A stretch of 64,000 nt of DNA from Anaeramoeba ignava (taxonomy: Eukaryota > Metamonada > Anaeramoebidae), in the NCBI GenBank assembly GCA_028826165.1, contig JAPDFW010000012.1, forward strand, positions 1 through 64,000, given 5' to 3'. Position numbers and translations under genes: made by a program. The notes below the pieces were generated by a model, which saw only the letters and a program-made list of their open reading frames with translations, did no database searches and was not told where the DNA came from. This document shows positions 36,270 through 48,079 of the stretch, piece by piece. Every line of letters starts with the position of its first letter. The stretch's first letter is position 1.

Positions 36270-38477
36270 ATGTCATTAAAAATTACTTCAGCAACAAATG
36301 ATATAAAAGTTTATAATATTACAGCAGGAAAAAAATTTCCTGATTGGATTTCTGAAAAAAAGCGAAAACAACTCAAAAAAGATCCTGAATTTTTAAAAAG
36401 AATTTCTTTAATCCAAGATTTTGAGTTTCCGATTTCAAGTCAAAAAATAAAGGTGTCACCAGACCAAAAATACATATGCGGCACAGGCATTTATCAGCCT
36501 CAGATGAGGATGTTTGATCTTCATGATCTCTCAATGAGATTTGAACGGCATGTTGATTCAGAAATAGTGAATTTTCAATTTCTCAGTGAAGACTGGACAA
36601 AACTAGTTTTTATTGAAAGTGATCGGAATATTGAGTTTCATGCGAGATATGGAGCCCATTATAAAACTCGGATCCCAAAATTCCCAAGGGATTTATGCTA
36701 CAATTCTTACAATTGCGATTTATATGTATCCGCAAGTGGAAATGAAGTCTATCGCTTGAATTTGGAACAGGGAAGATTCCTTCGCCCCTTTTCGGTCAGT
36801 AATTCCAACGCTGTGAATTCTGTGGCTTGGAATCATATGCACCAATTGTTGGGATTCGGTTGTGATGAGGCAGTGTGTGAGTTTTTTGATCCACGAGCAA
36901 GAAAACAAGTTTCCTTTTTAAAAGTTTCAGAAAATCCAACTGAAAATATTTCCAAATTAGTTTTTCATCCTGATAATATGCTCAAAATGGCAATAGGAAC
37001 AACCACTGGACTTGTATATCTTTATGATATTCGAAGTTCAAATCCAATTCTTGTTAAAGATCATCAATATGAATTACCCATTCAAAATATCATGTTTCAA
37101 TCGGACAAAATTTTAAGTTCTGACGAGAAAATATTGAAGATATGGAACGAAAATGACGGAGAAATTTACACTGCGATTGAGCCAGAGGAATCCATTAATG
37201 ATTTCACGTTGTTTCCAAATTCAGGATTAATTATAATTGCAACTGAAAATCCAAGAATCCAAGCTTATTATATACCCGAGCTTGGACCTGCTCCAGCTTG
37301 GTGCTCCTTCTTGGAAAACTTAACAGAGGAACTTGAAGAGCAAGACTCTATGGCTGTCTATGATGACTATAAGTTCGTCACAAGACCTGAACTGGCCAAT
37401 TTGGGACTTACTCATCTTATTGGTAATTTTATTTCCTAAAACATACCTCCAAACAACCCTTTAATCACTAACACTTCTATTTCATTCACCTCGTTTTTTC
37501 TTTTGTTTCATCCCTTTTTATGCCTGCTTTTGTTTCTTCTTTTTTTATAGGTACTAAATATCTTCGTGCTTATATGCATGGTTTTTTTATGGATTTGAAA
37601 CTTTATTCAAAAGCTATTTCAATTGCTAATCCTTTTGCTCTTTCTGAATATCGAAAGAAAAAGATCCAGGAGAAAATCAGAACAAGAGCAATCAAGTCGT
37701 ATTTCAATTCGCACTAATTCGCAAAATGTTAATCCCCAACTTATACAAAAGGCTCTTGATAATAAACAAAGTGCTGCTGCTGCTGCTTTAACTGATCAAA
37801 GATTTTTAAAACTTTTTCAAGATTCCAATTTTCAAATTAATCAAAATGCAGAAGAAAATCGTGCCAAACATGTGATTAAACTTGATGATGATTCTGATGA
37901 TGAAGAAGATTATAATAAAAACCATGCTAATAAATTGAAGAGGTTGAAAAAATCGAAATCAAATTCAAAATTAAATTCAAATTCAAATTTAAAATCAAAT
38001 TCAAATTCAAATTCAAAATCAAAAGATTCAAAATTAAATCCAAATTCAAATTTAAAATCAAATTCAAATTTAAATCCAAATTCAAATTTAAAAGATTCAA
38101 AAAATTCGGATAAAAATTTTCAATTAATTCCAAAACAAAATTTTAAATCCGAAATTTCTTTTTTAAATACTCAACAAGACCTTCAAAAACAAAAAAATCA
38201 TGATTCTTCAAAAAATTTATCTTTTGAAACTTTATTAAAAGTTAAAAAAAAACCTGTTTTGAAATCTCGTTCTTCTATTGGTCCAAAACAAATTACAACT
38301 AAAATACCAAAAGAAAAAGAAAATCAAAAAGAAAATCAAAAAGAGAATCAAAATCAAAAAATGTTTTCTTTAGCAAAAAGTGAAATTGGAATTAAATCAA
38401 AATCACATTCAAAATCAAAATCACATTCAAAATCAAAATCAAATTCAAAAAGAAGAATAAATAAGAAAAGAAAATAA
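36270..38477 (+). CDS. NOL10: NOL10/Enp2 nucleolar WD40 protein (ribosome biogenesis), one frame break
   Basis: The start is ATG at 36270 (MSLKITSATNDIKVYN); the upstream TTG frame is not needed. Exon 1 runs 36270-37422, exon 2 from 37551 to 38477; the intron starts GTAATT and ends TTATAG. Family hallmarks: VYNITAGKKFPDWISEKK, QDFEFPISSQKIKVSPD, GTGIYQPQMRMFDLHDLSMR, YYIPELGPAPAWCSFLENL, YDDYKFVTRPELANLGL, and across the junction HLIGTKYLRAYMHGFFMD. Enp2/NOL10 is a 90S pre-ribosome factor for 18S rRNA maturation in the nucleolus. After RKKKIQEKI a single extra A (about 37677) shifts the frame; the tail continues as EQEQSSRISIRT. It then becomes an acidic/Lys-rich tail with LNSNSN and KSKSHSKS repeats, ending KRRINKKRK. 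The divergent RhoGEF gene starts 179 bp upstream. Confidence 0.92.
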
Positions 38478-39470
38478 TTAATTTTTAAATCTTATTTATA
38501 AAAAATAATTAGAAATAGATTTTAATTCAAAATCAAGAATAAATAAGAAAAGAAAATGATTTTTTTTTAAATCTTATTTATAAAAAATAATTAGATATAG
38601 ATTTTAATTCAAAATCAAAATCAAAATCAAAATAAATCAAATTAAGAAAAGAAAATAATGATTAATTTTTAAATCTTATTTATAAAAAATAATTAGAAAT
38701 AGATTTTAATTCAAAAAGAAGAATAAATAAGAAAAGAAAATAATTAATTTTTAAATCTTATTTATAAAAAATAATTAGAAATAGATTTTAATTCAAAATA
38801 AATCAAATCTTATTTATAAAAATAATTAGAAATAGATTTTAATTCAAAAAGAAGAATAAATAGGAAAAGAAAATAATAAATTTTTAAATCTTATTTATAA
38901 AAAATAATTAGAAATAGATTTTAATTCAAAATCAAAATCAAATTCAAAATAAATCAAAATAAGAAAAGAAAATAATAATTAATTTTTAAATCTTATTTAT
39001 AAAAAATAATTAGAAATAGATTTTAATTCAAAAAGAAGAATAAATAAGAAAAGAAAATAATAAATTTTTAAATCTTATTTATAAAAAATAATTAGAAATA
39101 GATTTTAATTCAAAAAGAAGAATAAATAAGAAAAGAAAATAATAATTAATTTTTAAATCTTATTTATAAAAAATAATTAGAAATAGATTTTAATTCAAAA
39201 AGAAGAATAAATAAGAAAAGAAAATGATAATTAATTTTTAAATCTTATTTATAAAAAATAATTAGATATAGATTTTAATTCAAAATCAAGAATAAATAAG
39301 AAAAGAAAATAATTAATTTTTAAATCTTATTTATAAAAATAATTAGAAATAGATTTTAATTCAAAAAGAAGAATAAATAAGAAAAGAAAATAATAATTAA
39401 TTTTTAAATCTTATTTATAAAAAATAATTAGAAATAGATTTTAATTCAAAATCAAAATCAAAATAAAAAT
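38478..39470. repeat. about 12 tandem copies derived from the NOL10 3' end
   Basis: Units of mostly 81-86 bp repeat the last NOL10 codons (AAAAAGAAGAATAAATAAGA, then AAAGAAAATAATT with the stop) followed by a 3'-flank phrase (TTTTTAAATCTTATTTATAA, then AATTAGAAATAGATTTTAATTC). The CTTATTTATA phrase occurs at about 38491, 38573, 38674, 38757, 38808, 38890, 38992, 39073, 39159, 39243, 39324 and 39409. Some units are longer (about 101 bp) or shorter (51 bp). Confidence 0.9.
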
Positions 39471-39574
39471 AGAATTAAGGGAAAATTTCATTCATTTTTT
39501 AAAACAAATTGAAAAAAAAAAATTTCATTCTTTTTCTTTTTCTTTTTCTTTTTCTTTTTGTAAATTTTTTTAAA

Positions 39575-39955
39575 CTAATTTGATAAACTATCATCAGCAA
39601 GTGCTCCTGAATCTGTTTCTGATTCTTTTTTTGGATCAGTTTTTTTAAAAATTATAACTTTTTGTTGAGGTTTTTTTCTTAAAAAAGGAGGAGGATATTT
39701 TGGTTTTAATTTTTCAGGAAAAAATTCAAATTCATTTCCAGATTCACTTTCAGTTACTTTTTCATCTTGTTTTGGTAAAGAAGAATCAGAACTAAATTGT
39801 TGTTGTTTTTTAAAAGAAAATTCATTTAAAAATTGATTTTTTTGAATTTTAATTTTCTTTTGATTTTCATTTTCAGAAATATTTTCACTTAAACTAATAT
39901 CAGCTTCAATTTGTTCATTTGAAGAATCATTTAAATTTAAATTATCTGAATTCAT
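39575..39955 (-). CDS. unknown acidic, Ser-rich small protein, 126 aa
   Basis: A single open frame from ATG 39955 to TAA. I do not recognise the family. It is rich in Ser, Asp, Glu, Asn and Lys and looks disordered. A more distinctive stretch near residues 82-106 reads KLKPKYPPPFLRKKP followed by QQKVIIFKKTD. There is no signal peptide or membrane segment. It lies 176 bp downstream of histone H4 on the same strand; T-rich tracts surround it. Mixed codon use and a clean start/stop suggest a real gene, but it could be a low-complexity open frame. Confidence 0.5.
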   Translation of the reverse strand: MNSDNLNLNDSSNEQIEADISLSENISENENQKKIKIQKNQFLNEFSFKKQQQFSSDSSLPKQDEKVTESESGNEFEFFPEKLKPKYPPPFLRKKPQQKVIIFKKTDPKKESETDSGALADDSLSN

Positions 39956-40131
39956 TTTTATTATTTAAAAAAAAAAGAAAAGAAAAAAATGAAAAAAAAT
40001 TTTAAATTTTTTAATTTTTTTATTTTATTTTTCATTAAACAAAAAAAATTATTAAAAAAAAATTTAAAAAGAAATTTTCTTCTTTTTAATTTTTGTTAAT
40101 TTTTTGTTAATTTTTGTTAATTTTTTTAATT

Positions 40132-40443
40132 TTAAACTCCATAACCATAAACTGTTTTTCTTTGTCTTCTTAATGCATAAACAATATCAATTGTTGTAAC
40201 TGTTTTTCTTTTTGAATGTTCTGTATAAGTAACTGCATCTCTAACAACTGATTCAAGAAATGATTTTAATATTTTTCTTGTATCATCATAAACTTGACTT
40301 GAAATTCTTTTAACTCCTGCTCTTCTTGCAAGTCTTCTAATTGCTGGTCTTGAAACTCCTTTTGCAATTTCTTTCATTGATTCTTTTCTTTTTTTTCCTC
40401 CTTTTCCCATTCCTTTTCCTCTTCCTTTTCCTTTTCCTGACAT
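40132..40443 (-). CDS. H4: histone H4, 103 aa, with a divergent N-terminal tail
   Basis: Length and core match H4: [46 protein letters not shown] and the C-terminal [15 protein letters not shown]. The tail is [20 protein letters not shown]; acetylatable Lys/Gly repeats are kept. The canonical basic patch K16-R-H-R-K20 is replaced by K-K-R-K followed by E-S-M, so the conserved K20 methylation site appears lost. The core has further changes (I-S-S-Q-V for I-S-G-L-I). H4 pairs with H3 in the nucleosome. No H3 gene is in the window. The gene is intronless, with a CCAAT-containing palindrome 100-160 bp upstream. Confidence 0.97.
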   Translation of the reverse strand: MSGKGKGRGKGMGKGGKKRKESMKEIAKGVSRPAIRRLARRAGVKRISSQVYDDTRKILKSFLESVVRDAVTYTEHSKRKTVTTIDIVYALRRQRKTVYGYGV

Positions 40444-40511
40444 TTTTTAAATTAATAATAATAATAAAAATATTTAAAATAAAAATAAAAAATGAAAAAA
40501 AAAATTAAAAA

Positions 40512-40632
40512 AAAATATTCTTTTTATAATTTTTTTTAATCAAATATTATCCAATAATTTTTTATTTTTTATTCTTTATAAATTCAAAATTTATTGGATA
40601 ATATTGTTTCTATTTTTTTAAAAGAATATTTT
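40512..40632. promoter_or_regulatory. nested inverted repeat with CCAAT boxes upstream of histone H4
   Basis: The inner arms AATATTATCCAATAA (40543-40557) and TTATTGGATAATATT (40591-40605) are perfect 15-bp complements around a 33-bp loop. The outer arms AAAATATTCTTTT (40512-40524) and AAAAGAATATTTT (40620-40632) are perfect 13-bp complements. The whole lies 70-190 bp upstream of the H4 ATG. CCAAT is a common histone promoter element in other eukaryotes; a role here is inferred. Confidence 0.55.
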
Positions 40633-40639
40633 ATTAATT

Positions 40640-43600
40640 TTATATAAATAATTTTAATTATTTTAATAAATAATTTTACATAAATTTAATTTAAAAATAT
40701 AATTTAAAAATAAAATATAAATTAATATATAAATCAAAAACTATTTAAAATAATCAATATAAATTAAATAAAAAGTGAATATTTTTAATTTAAAAATATA
40801 AATAATTTTAATTAATTTAATAAATAATTTTACATAAATTTAATTTAAAAATATAATTTAAAAATAAAATATAAATTAATATAAATCAAAACTATTTAAA
40901 ATAAAATATAAATTAAATTTTAATTTTTAATTTAAAAATATAAATAATTTTAATTATTTTAATAAATAATTTTACATTAATTTAATTTAAAAATATAATT
41001 TAAAAACAAAATATAAATTAATATATAAATCAAAACTATTTAAAATAAAAGATATAAATTAAATAAAAAGTAAATAATTTTTAATTTAAAAATATAAATG
41101 ATTTTAATTATTTTAATAAATAATTTTACATTAATTTAATTTAAAAACATAATTTAAAAACAAAATATAAATTAATATATAAATCAAAACTATTTAAAAT
41201 AATCAATATAAATTAAATAAAAAGTAAATAATTTTTAATTTAAAAATATAAATAATTTTAATTATTTTAATAAATAATTTTACATTAATTTAATTTAAAA
41301 ATATAATTTAAAAACAAAATATAAATTAATATATAAATCAAAACTATTTAAAATAATCAATATAAATTAAATAAAAAGTAAATAATTTTTAATTTAAAAA
41401 TATAAATAATTTTAATAATTTTAGTAAATAATTTTACATTAATTTAATTTAAAAATATAATTTAAAAACAAAATATAAATTAATATATAAATCAAAACTA
41501 TTTAAAATAATCAATATAAATTAAATAAAAATATGAATATTTTTAACTTTAAAAATATAAATAATTTTAATTAATTTAATAAATAATTTTACATAAATTT
41601 AATTTAAAAATATAATTTAAAAACAAAATATAAATTAATATATAAATCAAAACTATTTAAAATAATCAATATAAATTAAATAAAAAGTGAATATTTTTAA
41701 TTTAAAAATATAAATAAATTTAATTATTTTTAATAAATAATTTTACATAATTTAATTTAAAAAATATAATTTAAAAACAAAATATAAATTAATATATAAA
41801 TCAAAAACTATTTAAAATAATCAATATAATTTAAATAAAAAAGTAAATATTTTTAATTTAAAAATATAAATAATTTTAATTATTTTAATAAATAATTTTA
41901 CATAAATTTAATTTAAAAATATAATTTAAAAACAAAAATATAAATTAATATATAAATCAAAACTATTTAAAATAATCAATATAAATTAAATAAAAAGTGA
42001 ATATTTTTAATTTAAAAATATAAATAAATTTAATTATTTTAATAAATAATTTTACATAAATTTAATTTAAAAATATAATTTAAAAACAAAAATATAAATT
42101 AATATATAAATCAAAAACTATTTAAAATAAAAGATATAAATTAAATAAAAAGTAAATAATTTTTAATTTAAAAATATAAATGATTTTAATTATTTTAATA
42201 AATAATTTTTACATTAATTTAATTTAAAAACATAATTTAAAAACAAAATATAAATTAATATATAAATCAAAACTATTTAAAATAATCAATATAAATTAAA
42301 TAAAAAGTAAATAATTTTTAATTTAAAAATATAAATAATTTTAATTATTTTTAATAAATAATTTTTACATTAATTTAATTTAAAAATATAATTTAAAAAC
42401 AAAATATAAATTAATATATAAATCAAAACTATTTAAAATAATCAATATAAATTAAATAAAAAGTAAATAATTTTTTAATTTAAAAATATAAATAATTTTA
42501 ATAATTTTAGTAAATAATTTTACATAAATTTAATTTAAAAATATAGTTTAAAAACAAAAATATAAATTAATATATAAATCAAAACTAATTAAAATAAAAG
42601 ATATAAATTAAATAAAAAGTGAATATTTTTAATTTAAAAAATATAAATAATTTTAATTATTTTAATAAATAATTTTACATAAATTTAATTTAAAAATATA
42701 ATTTTAAAACAAAAATATAAATTAATATATAAATCAAAAACTATTTAAAATAATTAATATAAATTAAATAAAAAGTGAATATTTTTAATTTAAAAAATAT
42801 AAATAATTTTAATTATTTTAATAAATAATTTTACATAAATTTAATTTAAAAATATAATTTAAAAATAAAATATAAATTAATATATAAATCAAAACTATTT
42901 TAAAATAATCGATATAAATTAAATAAAAAGTAAATATTTTTAATTTAAAAATATAAATAATTTTAATTAATTTAATAAATAATTTTACATTAATTTAATT
43001 TAAAAATATAATTTAAAAACAAAATATAAATTAATATATAAATCAAAACTATTTAAAATAAAAGATATAAATTAAATAAAAATGAATATTTTTAATTTAA
43101 AAATATAAATAATTTTAATTATTTTTAATAAATAATTTTACATTAATTTAATTTAAAAATATAATTTAAAAATAAAATATAAATTAATATATAAATCAAA
43201 ACTATTTAAAATAAAGATATAAATTAAATAAAAATGAATATTTTTTTAATTTAAAAATATAAATAAATTTAATTATTTTAATAAATAATTTTACATAAAT
43301 TTAATTTAAAAATATAATTTAAAAACAAAATATAAATTAATATATAAATCAAAACTAATTAAAACAATTAATATAAATTAAATAAAAAGTAAATAATTTT
43401 TAATTTAAAAATATAAATAAATTTAATTATTTTAATAAATAATTTTACATAAATTTAATTTAAAAATATAATTTAAAAATAAAATATAAATTAATATATA
43501 AATCAAAACTATTTAAAATAAAAGATATAAATTAAATAAAAAAGTAAATATTTTTTAATTTAAAAATATAAATAAATTTAATAATTTTAATAAATAATTT

Positions 43601-43820
43601 TACATAAATTTAATTTAAAAATATAATTTAAAAATAAAATATAAATTAATATATAAATCAAAACTATTTAAAATAAAGATATAAATTAAATAAAAAAGTG
43701 AATAATTTTTAATTTAAAAATATAAATAATTTTAATTATTTTAATAAATAATTTTACATAAATTTAATTTAAAAATATAATTTAAAAACAAAATATAAAT
43801 TAAATTTGGATTTTCTAAAG
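40640..43820. repeat. about 20 copies of a 155-bp AT satellite
   Basis: The phrase TATAAATCAAAACTATTTAA recurs at about 41024, 41181, 41335, 41489, 41643 and 41799, and so on to 43.7 kb, with spacing of 154-157 bp. Units contain AATAATTTTACATAAATTTA and are about 90 percent alike. G is nearly absent. The block starts just beyond the H4 palindrome and ends just before the RBM28 stop codon. Confidence 0.92.
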
Positions 43821-43842
43821 TTTTTATTGATTTAATTTTCTT

Positions 43843-46180
43843 TTATTTTCTTTTATTTTCTTTTAAATCCTTTTTACTCCTTTTAATTAAAGAGTTTTGA
43901 GATTGATTCTTTTTCATCATTTCCATTTTTTCTTTTCTCTTTTTTTCTCTTCTTCTTTTAGATTTTTGAATTTGTTTAATTGCTTTGTTTTTCTTTCTTT
44001 CTCTTTTATTAGATAAAATTTCAATAGCTTTTTTATTTTCAATTGAAAATTCAACAATTGGTATTTTATTAGATCCAAATATTTGATGATTATTATTCAA
44101 AAATCTTAAAGTTTTTAGAGCATTTTCATGTTTAAAAAATGAAACAAATCCAAATCCACGTGATTTTTGGCGTTCTTTATCTCTTAAAATTTTAATTGAT
44201 TGAATAATTTTATTTTGATTTTGATTTTGATTTTGATTTGATTTTTGATTTGATTTTTGATTTTGATTTTGATTTGATTTTTGATTTGATTTTTGATTTG
44301 ATTTTTGATTTGATTTTTGATTTGATTTTTGATTTGATTTTTGATTTGATTTTTCTGAATTATCATTTTCAAAATATAATTCAATTATTTGTCTTAGTTT
44401 ACTTTCATCAACATTTGAAGGAATATTACGAATCATTAAACGAGTTTTTGAAACAAAATAATCTTCATTTTGAAGTTTTTTCTTCTTTTCCATTGTTGCT
44501 TTATCTCTTTTTTCTTGATCTATTTGACTTAAAGAATTATATGCTTCACTTCCTTTAGGAATATCACCTTCAAGAGCTAAATATAAATTTCTTCCATCAT
44601 CCTTTAATTCATTTTCTTTTTTCTTTTCTTCAAGTTGTTTTTTTGTTATTGCTTGATTAACAATTACTGGTCTATCAAGAACAGTAAATTTTTGGTTTAT
44701 CATTGAATTTGTTATTTTTGATACTTTTTCCTTCCATTTTTTGGATTTTTTCTTTTTGGTTGAACTTGTTTCATTTTCTTTTTCTTTTTCTTTTTCATTT
44801 TCATTTTCTTCTTTTTGAGTTATTTGTAAAACTGAATCAGAATCTTTTTTATTAAAATATTTAATAAAAGCTGTTCCTTTTGATAAACCAGTTCTATTAT
44901 CCATAACAATATAAACAGATTCAATTTCTCCGTATTGAGAAAATGAATCTTCTATGTCTTCTTCTGTTGCTTGATATGGAATATTTCTAACAAATATTGT
45001 TCTTGATAATTCTTCTTCTTTTTTATTTTGATTTTGATTTTCATTTTCATTTTGATTTTTATTTTCATTTTCATTTTCATTTTGATTTTGATTTTCATTT
45101 TCATTTTGATTTTCAATTTGATTTTCATTTTCATTTTCATTTTCATTTTCATTTTCATTTTCATTTTCATTTTCATTTTCATTTTCATTTTCATTTTCAA
45201 TTTCAATTTCATTTTCATTTTCATTTTGATCTTCAATTTGATCTTGATTTTCTTGATTTTCTTGATTTTTAAAATCTTCTTTTGGTAAAGCTTTGTCAAT
45301 TGCAATTGTTCTTCTTCCAATTTTACTAAAATTTAACTTCGAAATTGCTTCATTTGCTTCTGATTCTTTTGAATACTTAATAAAAACAACTCCTTTTAAT
45401 TTTTTAGGAAAATGAATTTCAATAATTTCTCCAAATTGTTTAAAAATTGTTTTGATCCTCTTTTCTTTAATACTAAAAGGAAGATTTCTGACAACAATTC
45501 TTGCAAAATTTGGATCTTTGATTTTATCAGTTGATTCTTCTTGTTCTTTAATATTTTGAATTGTTTTATTGTTTTTAAATGGTTGATTTTCTTGAAGAAC
45601 ATTTTCTAAAACTTTCAAACTTTGATTTTTTTCTTTTGCCAATGATTCTTGATTAATTTCTTCATGAAAATCTTCATCTTCTTCATAATCTTCTTCATAA
45701 TCTTCATCATTTTCTTTGAATTTTTGATTGATTTTATTTTTATTATTTTTATTATTTTTATTTTTATTTTCTTTTTCAATTTGTTGTTTTTTTGGTGAAA
45801 TTTTCTTTTTTTCTTTTTTTGATGGATTTTTATCTGCTTTTTCAATTTTAATTTGTCTTCCTTGAAACTTTGAATTATGAAGAATTTGAATAGCTGATTC
45901 AACTTCATTTTTATTTGTACTTAAAATTAGAAAAAAAAAATTTTTTTTAAAATTAAAAATTAAAAATTAAAAATTGAAATTAAAAAAATTTTTTTTAAAT
46001 TTAAAATAAATACAATTTAACAAATCCAAATCCTCGACTATTTCCTTGTTTATCAGTTGCTATTGCTGCATCTCTTACAGTTCCAATATCTGAAAAATAT
46101 TCTAAAATATCATTTTTTGTTGATTTTAATGGTAAATTTCTAATAAAAAGTGTATTTGAATCTATTCTAAATTGAGACAT
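43843..46180 (-). CDS. RBM28: RBM28/Nop4, four-RRM nucleolar protein
   Basis: Exon 1 is 46180-46014 and exon 2 is 45919-43843 (GT-AG, leftover TT joined to T). RRM1 spans the intron: TLFIRNLPLKSTKNDI, SRGFGFVKF joined to TNKNEVESAI. RRM2 has ARIVVRNLPFSIKEKRI with GVVFIKYSKESEA. RRM3 has RTIFVRNIPYQATEEDIEDS with GLSKGTAFIKYF, then RPVIVNQAITKKQL after an insert. RRM4 has TRLMIRNIPSNVDESKLRQI with KSRGFGFVSFFKHENALKT. NEN/NQN repeats separate RRM2 and RRM3, and a KSNQ repeat sits inside RRM4. The tail is Lys/Arg-rich, as expected for nucleolar retention. Nop4/RBM28 acts in 60S subunit biogenesis. The frame is intact throughout. Confidence 0.93.
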
Positions 46181-46189
46181 TTTTTTTTT

Positions 46190-47170
46190 TGAAAATGAAA
46201 AAAATGAAAATGAAAAAAATTAAAATTCATTTATAAAATTAATATTAAAATTCATTTATAAAATTAAAATTAAAATCGGATAAAAATAAAAATTAAAATT
46301 AAAATTAAAATAAAAATTAAAATTAATTTATAAAATTAATATTAAAATCAAAATTAAAATTAAAATTAAAATTAAAATTAATTTATAAAATTCATTTATA
46401 AAATTAAAATTAAAATTAAAATTAAAATTAAAATTAAAATTAAAATTAAAATTAAAATTCATTTATAAAATTAAAATTAAAATTCAAAATTCAAAATTAA
46501 AATTAATATTAAAATCGGATAAAAATTAAAATTCAAAATTAAAATTAAAATTAAAATTAAAATTAAAATTAAAATTAAAATTAAAATTCATTTATAAAAT
46601 TAAAATCGGATAAAAATTAAAATTAAAATTCATTTATAAAATTAAAATAAAAATTAAAATTAAAATTAAAATCGGATAAAAATTAAAATTAAAATTAAAA
46701 TTAAAATTAAAATTAAAATTAAAATTAAAATTAAAATTAAAATTAAAATTAAAATTAAAATTAAAAATTAAAATTAAAATTCATTTATAAAATTAAAATT
46801 AAAATTAAAATTAATATTAAAATTAATTTATAAAATTAAAATTCATTTATAAAATTAAAATTCATTTATAAAATCAAAATTCATTTATAAAATTAAAATC
46901 GGATAAAAATTAAAATTAAAATTAATTTATGAAATTAAAATTAAAATAAAAATTAAAATTAAAATTCAAAATTAAAATTAAAATTAAAATTAAAATTCAA
47001 ATCGGATAAAAATTAAAATTAAAATTAAAATTAATTTATAAAATTAAAATCGGATAAAAATTAAAATTAAAATTAAAATTAAAATTAAAATTAAAATTCA
47101 TTTATAAAATTAAAATTAAATTAAAATTAAAATTAAAATTAATTTATAAAATTAAAATTAAAATTGTAAA
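46190..47170. repeat. AATTAAAATT / CATTTATAAAATT repeat block upstream of RBM28
   Basis: This is a 1 kb array of AAAATT pentamer-hexamer runs punctuated by CATTTATAAAATT and CGGATAAAAATT. About nine CGGATAAAA phrases give it a slightly different composition from the related arrays in SIN3 intron 3 and in the first PARP gene's intron. No gene is seen. Confidence 0.85.
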
Positions 47171-47248
47171 TTTGAAAATGTTTATTCCTTTGAAAAAAAT
47201 CGGATAAAATTGAAAAAAAATCGGATAAAATGGAAAAAAGAAAGAAAA

Positions 47249-48079
47249 TCACTTTAAAGCTTGTGTAAATTTTGTCACAAGCTCATTAAATCTGTCAGGT
47301 TCTTCAGCAAAACAAGAATGACCACAACCCTCAAAAACAACCAACTCAGCATTAGGGACAACTTGTTTAGCCCATTCAGCCATTGACATACTAATCCACT
47401 TATCCTTATCGCCCTGAATAATAACAACAGGAACTTTCAACTTTTTCATATCGTCTTCATAATTCTCATCTCTAGCAACCAAATGGGGAACAATAAAGCA
47501 ACCCATAGAAGAACATAGAAGCCTAGCATAAAACTCTTTTGAAACCTCTTTTTCGAAGCAGTCGTTACAACCGACAATAACGGATTCAGTCAAAGTAGCA
47601 AAATCTGGTTGTTGACCCAAAGATAAAAATTTCATTGTGTTTCCAAGTGCTGGTCCGGCATATTTTTCCATCCCTTTTCCAGTTGTAAAAGCAGCACTTA
47701 AATAGATAATTCCGCCAAGTGAACCATCTCCATAATGCCGAATATAGTCATTGATAACTAGTCCCCCATAAGACCATCCGATCACAACGGGTTTTTCTAA
47801 TTTTAATGTTTCAATAACGCTTTTGAGATCGTTCGCCCATGTTTTTGAATCTGTGTAGTGCTCTTTTTCCATCGGTTTATCTGATGATCCATGTCCTCTT
47901 AGATCAACAAAAATTAACCGAAAATTTTTTGTTAATGAGTTTTCTTTTGAATATTGTTCCCAAAAACTTAAATGACTTGAAGACATTCCATGAAGAAAAA
48001 TAATTGGTCTTCCTTCTTTATTTCCTGTTTGAAAAACTGCAAGTGAAAGGTTTTCGTTTTTAATTAAAAATTTTTCCAT
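47249..48079 (-). CDS. alpha/beta-fold hydrolase, 276 aa, bacterial-like
   Basis: A complete single-exon alpha/beta hydrolase. IIFLHGMSSSHLSFW carries the HG oxyanion region. FVDLRGHGSSDKP is the DxRGhGxS turn. VVIGWSYGGLV holds the nucleophile elbow G-x-S-x-G (catalytic Ser). VVIIQGDKDKWIS carries the likely acid Asp, and FEGCGHSCFAEEPDRF the catalytic His. It resembles the prokaryotic peroxidase-like or esterase branch of small soluble hydrolases; the substrate cannot be told. It has no targeting peptide, no introns and no Asn/Gln tracts, and its base composition is less AT-biased than its neighbours. This fits acquisition from bacteria, though it could be an ordinary conserved enzyme. A TTTTTGCTTTTTTTTTTGC-type tract lies 60-80 bp upstream. 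Confidence 0.92.
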   Translation of the reverse strand: MEKFLIKNENLSLAVFQTGNKEGRPIIFLHGMSSSHLSFWEQYSKENSLTKNFRLIFVDLRGHGSSDKPMEKEHYTDSKTWANDLKSVIETLKLEKPVVIGWSYGGLVINDYIRHYGDGSLGGIIYLSAAFTTGKGMEKYAGPALGNTMKFLSLGQQPDFATLTESVIVGCNDCFEKEVSKEFYARLLCSSMGCFIVPHLVARDENYEDDMKKLKVPVVIIQGDKDKWISMSMAEWAKQVVPNAELVVFEGCGHSCFAEEPDRFNELVTKFTQALK

